DNA of 64,000 bases, taken from NCBI RefSeq assembly GCF_036324505.1, contig NC_086365.1:9381155-9445154 (forward strand), read 5' to 3'. Position 1 is the stretch's first letter. Each line of letters begins with the position of its first letter. Positions 59,688-64,000 of this stretch are shown one piece after another. This DNA comes from Eleginops maclovinus. Lineage: Eukaryota; Chordata; Actinopteri; Perciformes; Eleginopidae. Below the pieces are notes generated by a model, which was not told the DNA's origin, did no database searches, and saw nothing but the letters and a program-made list of their open reading frames with translations. The position numbers were made by a program, and so were the translations under genes.

Positions 59688-60028
59688 GTAAGTCATGAAT
59701 GTGCAGTCACTGCAGGGAAACCACTGCTGAGTCATGCTAAGTAGCAACAAAAATAGAGACAGAGTTTGACCCGCTCCATGACACAGAAGCGGGTCTCTCC
59801 GTCCAACATTCCAATATTCTGCATATTTAATTCACAGTGGGACACTTGTAAAACACAACAACTTGCAAAGATAAAATTCAAAGTAGGTGTGAGAGTTTCA
59901 GTGACGTGAGGAGAGATGAGGAAAAGTCACGTACACGAGGGAGAGTGTACCTGACAGCAGCCACATAGCCATCTGACCGCAGAATGAGCCAATACACACG
60001 ATCCAGGGGAAATACCACATTCTGCTGG

Positions 60029-61004
<976 letters not shown>

Positions 61005-62050
61005 TTAGATTTTTAGCAGTTCTTTTATTGGTCCAGCAGATGCAACATTACTGTAAAACATACTGGTTTCTCAGATTGAAACAGGGTACCTCTCCCTCCA
61101 AGCATCCAAAACTACAAAAAATAAATAAATAATATAATAACAAAACAAAAGACACATTTTAAGTATTTCGTGCAAACATGTTAAAGGTCTCAGCTGAGAG
61201 AAGTAAGCAGAGGCTTCTTTCTAAACATCAGTACAAAAATAGTTCTTCGTACATTTCCATTTTAAGACTCTAGAAAGTGTCTCCCATGCATCTCTTCATT
61301 TACACTGTATGAACACTAACATTTACAGAGATATTATTAACAGCACGCTTCGTTATAACAAAAATATAGGTTACATTTGTGCGAAGCAGACATTGTAAAC
61401 AGAAAAAGAAAAAATTAAGAACTCAGTTAAATTATTAACATGCATTGTAGCGTTAATCATGATGAAAAATAAATATGTAATAAATATTAAAGTGATATAT
61501 GGACTTATTAGGTGAGATGTTGTCTCTATTCCATAGCGATGGCAAGAGAAGTGGCGTAAGGCTTGAAAAAAACAAGCGCTACAGGCACTACGGCAACTCC
61601 ATGACATGAAAAATACAAAAAATAAACAAGAGTACAAATGTATTCCCACTGTGCAAAATAATCGCTCATTTTATAATGTAAGCATACAATTAAATCATCT
61701 TCTTTTGCAAACAAATTACAAAAATGTGCAGTTTGTGTAATGTAAATTGACAGTGCCACCTTAAGTTGAAAAAAGGATGGGCTGAAGGATTTCTGTAGGC
61801 ATGACTGTCTTTGGTCTCTCAATAATAAACAAGTAGAAAATAGTTTATAGGGAGCCATCTGAGCTGTCCTTTCATAATATTATAGTTGTTGAATTCTTCA
61901 GTCTCAAAGAAATATAAAATAGGAGAACTTAAGAGAACAAAATGAATGATAACCATCATTTTTAACAATAGAACATACAGTTACTTGTGTCTCTTCACAA
62001 TTTTTCATAACTGAACTCTTGCTTGTAGTCTGATGTCCAACCTTCTCACG
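61005..62050 (-). other. Probable 3' UTR of the minus-strand gene
   Basis: About 1 kb of A/T-rich sequence follows the stop codon, with no long frame on the minus strand. A canonical AATAAA (TTTATT on the plus strand) lies near the far end, and no other canonical signal was noticed in between. The start is set by the stop codon. The end is set about 20 nt past the signal and is approximate. Confidence 0.5.
61024..61029 (-). promoter_or_regulatory. Canonical polyadenylation signal AATAAA
   Basis: TTTATT on the plus strand reads AATAAA on the minus strand, in the right orientation and position to end the gene whose stop codon is at 62051. A cleavage site would be expected roughly 10-30 nt further left. 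Confidence 0.45.
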
Positions 62051-62083
62051 TCAGTGCAGGGCCGAGGACTTTCTCCTCAGGTT
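62051..62083 (-). CDS. Terminal coding exon, C-terminus and stop codon
   Basis: The minus strand has an acceptor ending GTTTGCATTACAG at 62084 followed by ten codons, NLRRKSSALH, and TGA at 62051-62053. The phase (0) matches the end of the 189-nt exon at 63508, so direct splicing gives a short basic C-terminal tail with an RRKS site. No further plausible coding exon lies to the left, and the sequence that follows looks like 3' UTR. Assignment to the same gene rests on strand, order, phase and distance. If the microexon at 63202 is included, a different frame is used here and translation stops at 62077-62079. Confidence 0.55.
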   Translation of the reverse strand, partial: NLRRKSSALH

Positions 62084-63201
62084 CTGTAATGCAAACACAT
62101 TCAGCAATAATGTGAATCCTGCTGTGTAGCAACCTTTAAATACGCAACACGTTAACAATGGCTGCCAGAAGTTCAACGATAATATAAACACAGCCTGTAC
62201 TGATACTTCCTCATGCTGAGTAATCCCTCTTTTGGAGCGTAATTCCTCACGCAGTGTAATCCCAAAAGTAGGACATGAAAACAACCACTGAGTTAATCAC
62301 TGTGTAAAGAGGTTGCTGGTTGTGTGTGTGGGTGTTATTTGCGCCTTTACGCTGAGTCAGAAAAACCTTCACAGACACATTAAACACATCTGTCTGTCTT
62401 TCCTAGACTTCTGAAATTGTCCAGCTATAAACAAACAAAACACATTACAGTTTGTTTCGGAGAGAAACATTTTAAATAACTTCTAGCTTGTGAATACTGT
62501 TTTTTAGCTTGTTAGCATGCTACCTAGCAAACCAACATCAACAACAACGCAGCTATTGGAAGCCAGCTTTAGCATGCTACTTTCAAGCCTATGCTAATTC
62601 AGCCTGATGGTGTTTCTTTGGTCCAATAGCTCTTCATAAACTGGACATTGTGTCACAGTAATCTAGTTTATTTTATTTATTTGTGTCTGATATGACTGCT
62701 AGCAGAACTACAGTCAAAGCAATGCAGAGCCTCTACAGTGTGTTTGAAAGGCTAAGAGTGAAACCACCTTCAGATATTGGAGGACGGTTCGTCTTTAAGC
62801 AGGCCAGAAACAAAGCAAGCACAGAGACAAGGAGAGGACAGTAAGCATGAGTCAGCGTAAAGAGTGGTGAAAACAGCAGGCAGGAATAACAATTGTTTTC
62901 CTGTTTCTTTTTCCCCTCACTGGGCGGAAACACACTCATTTCCCGCCAGTGTGACACAGCGCAGAGAACATGTCCATCTACGGAAAAATGATGCTTCCGT
63001 CATATACTCACAAATGAGATTACAGAGTGCATACATGTCGCTATTATTTATTTTGATTTTGTGTCCAAAAAAGGAACAGCCGCTTTTCTAAGTTGAGTCC
63101 AGGAAAAGTAAGGTCACCCATAAAAAAAACTTGTAAAAAAGAAGCAGCAGTAACAGGAAGAGAGTGGAACGATTGGATGAAAAGACAGAGAGAATACTTA
63201 C
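62084..63201 (-). other. Intron sequence of the minus-strand gene
   Basis: Between the terminal exon and the candidate microexon. No exon was recognised here. TTAGCATGCTAC appears twice near 62512 and 62569, a string type common in fish introns. Confidence 0.45.
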
Positions 63202-63224
63202 AGGCAAACTCTGCCAAGCCAGTG
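63202..63224 (-). CDS. Candidate 23-nt microexon, alternatively spliced
   Basis: On the minus strand a long pyrimidine tract ends in CTCCTCACAG, followed by 23 nt and the near-consensus donor GTAAGTATT. Joined after the phase-0 end of the 189-nt exon it reads HWLGRVC and pushes the terminal exon into another frame, which stops two codons in. Skipping it keeps the frame that ends NLRRKSSALH. Both splice signals look good, but short exons flanked by good signals also arise by chance. Use of an internal AG would leave only 9 nt, an in-frame variant. Confidence 0.4.
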
Positions 63225-63227
63225 CTG

Positions 63228-63412
63228 TGAGGAGCAGAGGAGGAAAGGAGGAAAGGAGGAGAGGAGCAGAAAGAGAGAGGAGAAGAGGTAGCAGAGGAAA
63301 ATAGGAGCAGAGGAAGAAGGAGCAAAGGAGGAAAGGAATAGGCGTAGAGAGGAGCAGAGGAGTAAACGTAGAGAGGTAGAGAGGAGGAAAGGAGCAGAAG
63401 AGACATGGACAC
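63228..63412 (-). repeat. Polypurine/polypyrimidine tract before the microexon
   Basis: The plus strand is nearly pure A/G, with many GGAGCAGAGGA and GGAAAGGA units. The minus strand is therefore a pyrimidine tract of about 180 nt ending at the candidate microexon acceptor. It may act as a very long splice-regulatory tract (for example for PTB-type proteins) or be a simple GA-rich expansion. It produces open but meaningless Ser/Leu/Pro frames. Confidence 0.7.
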
Positions 63413-63498
63413 AAGTCAGGGGAAAACATGCATTATAAAGAAGCCAGATTTACTATAAAAAGGCATGTGTGTGTGATTTTCTGAGTGTGTGTTTATTA

Positions 63499-63966
<468 letters not shown>

Positions 63967-64000
63967 TCAATAACATTATGATACAGCACCAGAGGGTTTC

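Overview
This 64 kb window looks like a vertebrate nuclear chromosome, most probably a ray-finned (teleost) fish. It has no operons, no ribosome-binding-site logic and almost no long open frames. It does have spliced coding exons with GT/AG borders, many very long (CA/TG)n arrays, relics of non-LTR and Ty3/gypsy retrotransposons of types common in fish, and tRNA-type SINE fragments. The organism call is inference from these repeats, not from a named gene.

The only protein-coding gene I can support lies at the right edge on the minus strand and runs leftward. Two exons (63802-63929 and 63508-63696) have clean splice sites and matching phases. A terminal exon (62051-62083) gives a short C-terminus ending in NLRRKSSALH and a stop, followed by about 1 kb of 3' UTR with AATAAA near 61024. 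A 23-nt candidate microexon (63202-63224) would change the C-terminus. I do not recognise the family. The visible part is rich in proline-directed serines and threonines, has RRxS sites and a basic KKPR stretch, and is cut at its N-terminal side by the window end.

Nearly everything from 1 to about 61000 is non-coding. Landmarks from left to right are: an inverted repeat at 5.7 kb; a cluster of (CA/TG)n arrays at 6.4-7.4 kb; a decayed LINE at 10.7-11.2 kb; a CpG-richer, promoter-like stretch at 18.4-20.1 kb with a TATA box, poly-C and CT tract; a kilobase-scale degenerate tandem duplication at 22.2-24.7 kb; a block at 25.1-25.5 kb that recurs at 41.1-41.6 kb, each with facing TG and CA arrays; a GATG/GATA/GACA array at 40.1 kb; hairpin-forming inverted repeats at 45.0 and 46.4 kb; a second decayed LINE at 49.9-50.5 kb; a diverged direct repeat at 50.7-51.7 kb; a broken Ty3/gypsy polymerase fragment at 55.7-56.5 kb; and isolated exon-like pieces at 59-60 kb.

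Most nominal open frames are translations of CA/TG arrays (His-Thr or Cys-Val runs) or chance frames and were left out. I found no convincing new multi-gene system. The observations most worth checking are the two hairpins, the copy relationships at 22-28 kb (possibly an assembly artefact), the alternative C-terminus of the minus-strand gene, and the phase-compatible exon pair on the plus strand at 59 kb.
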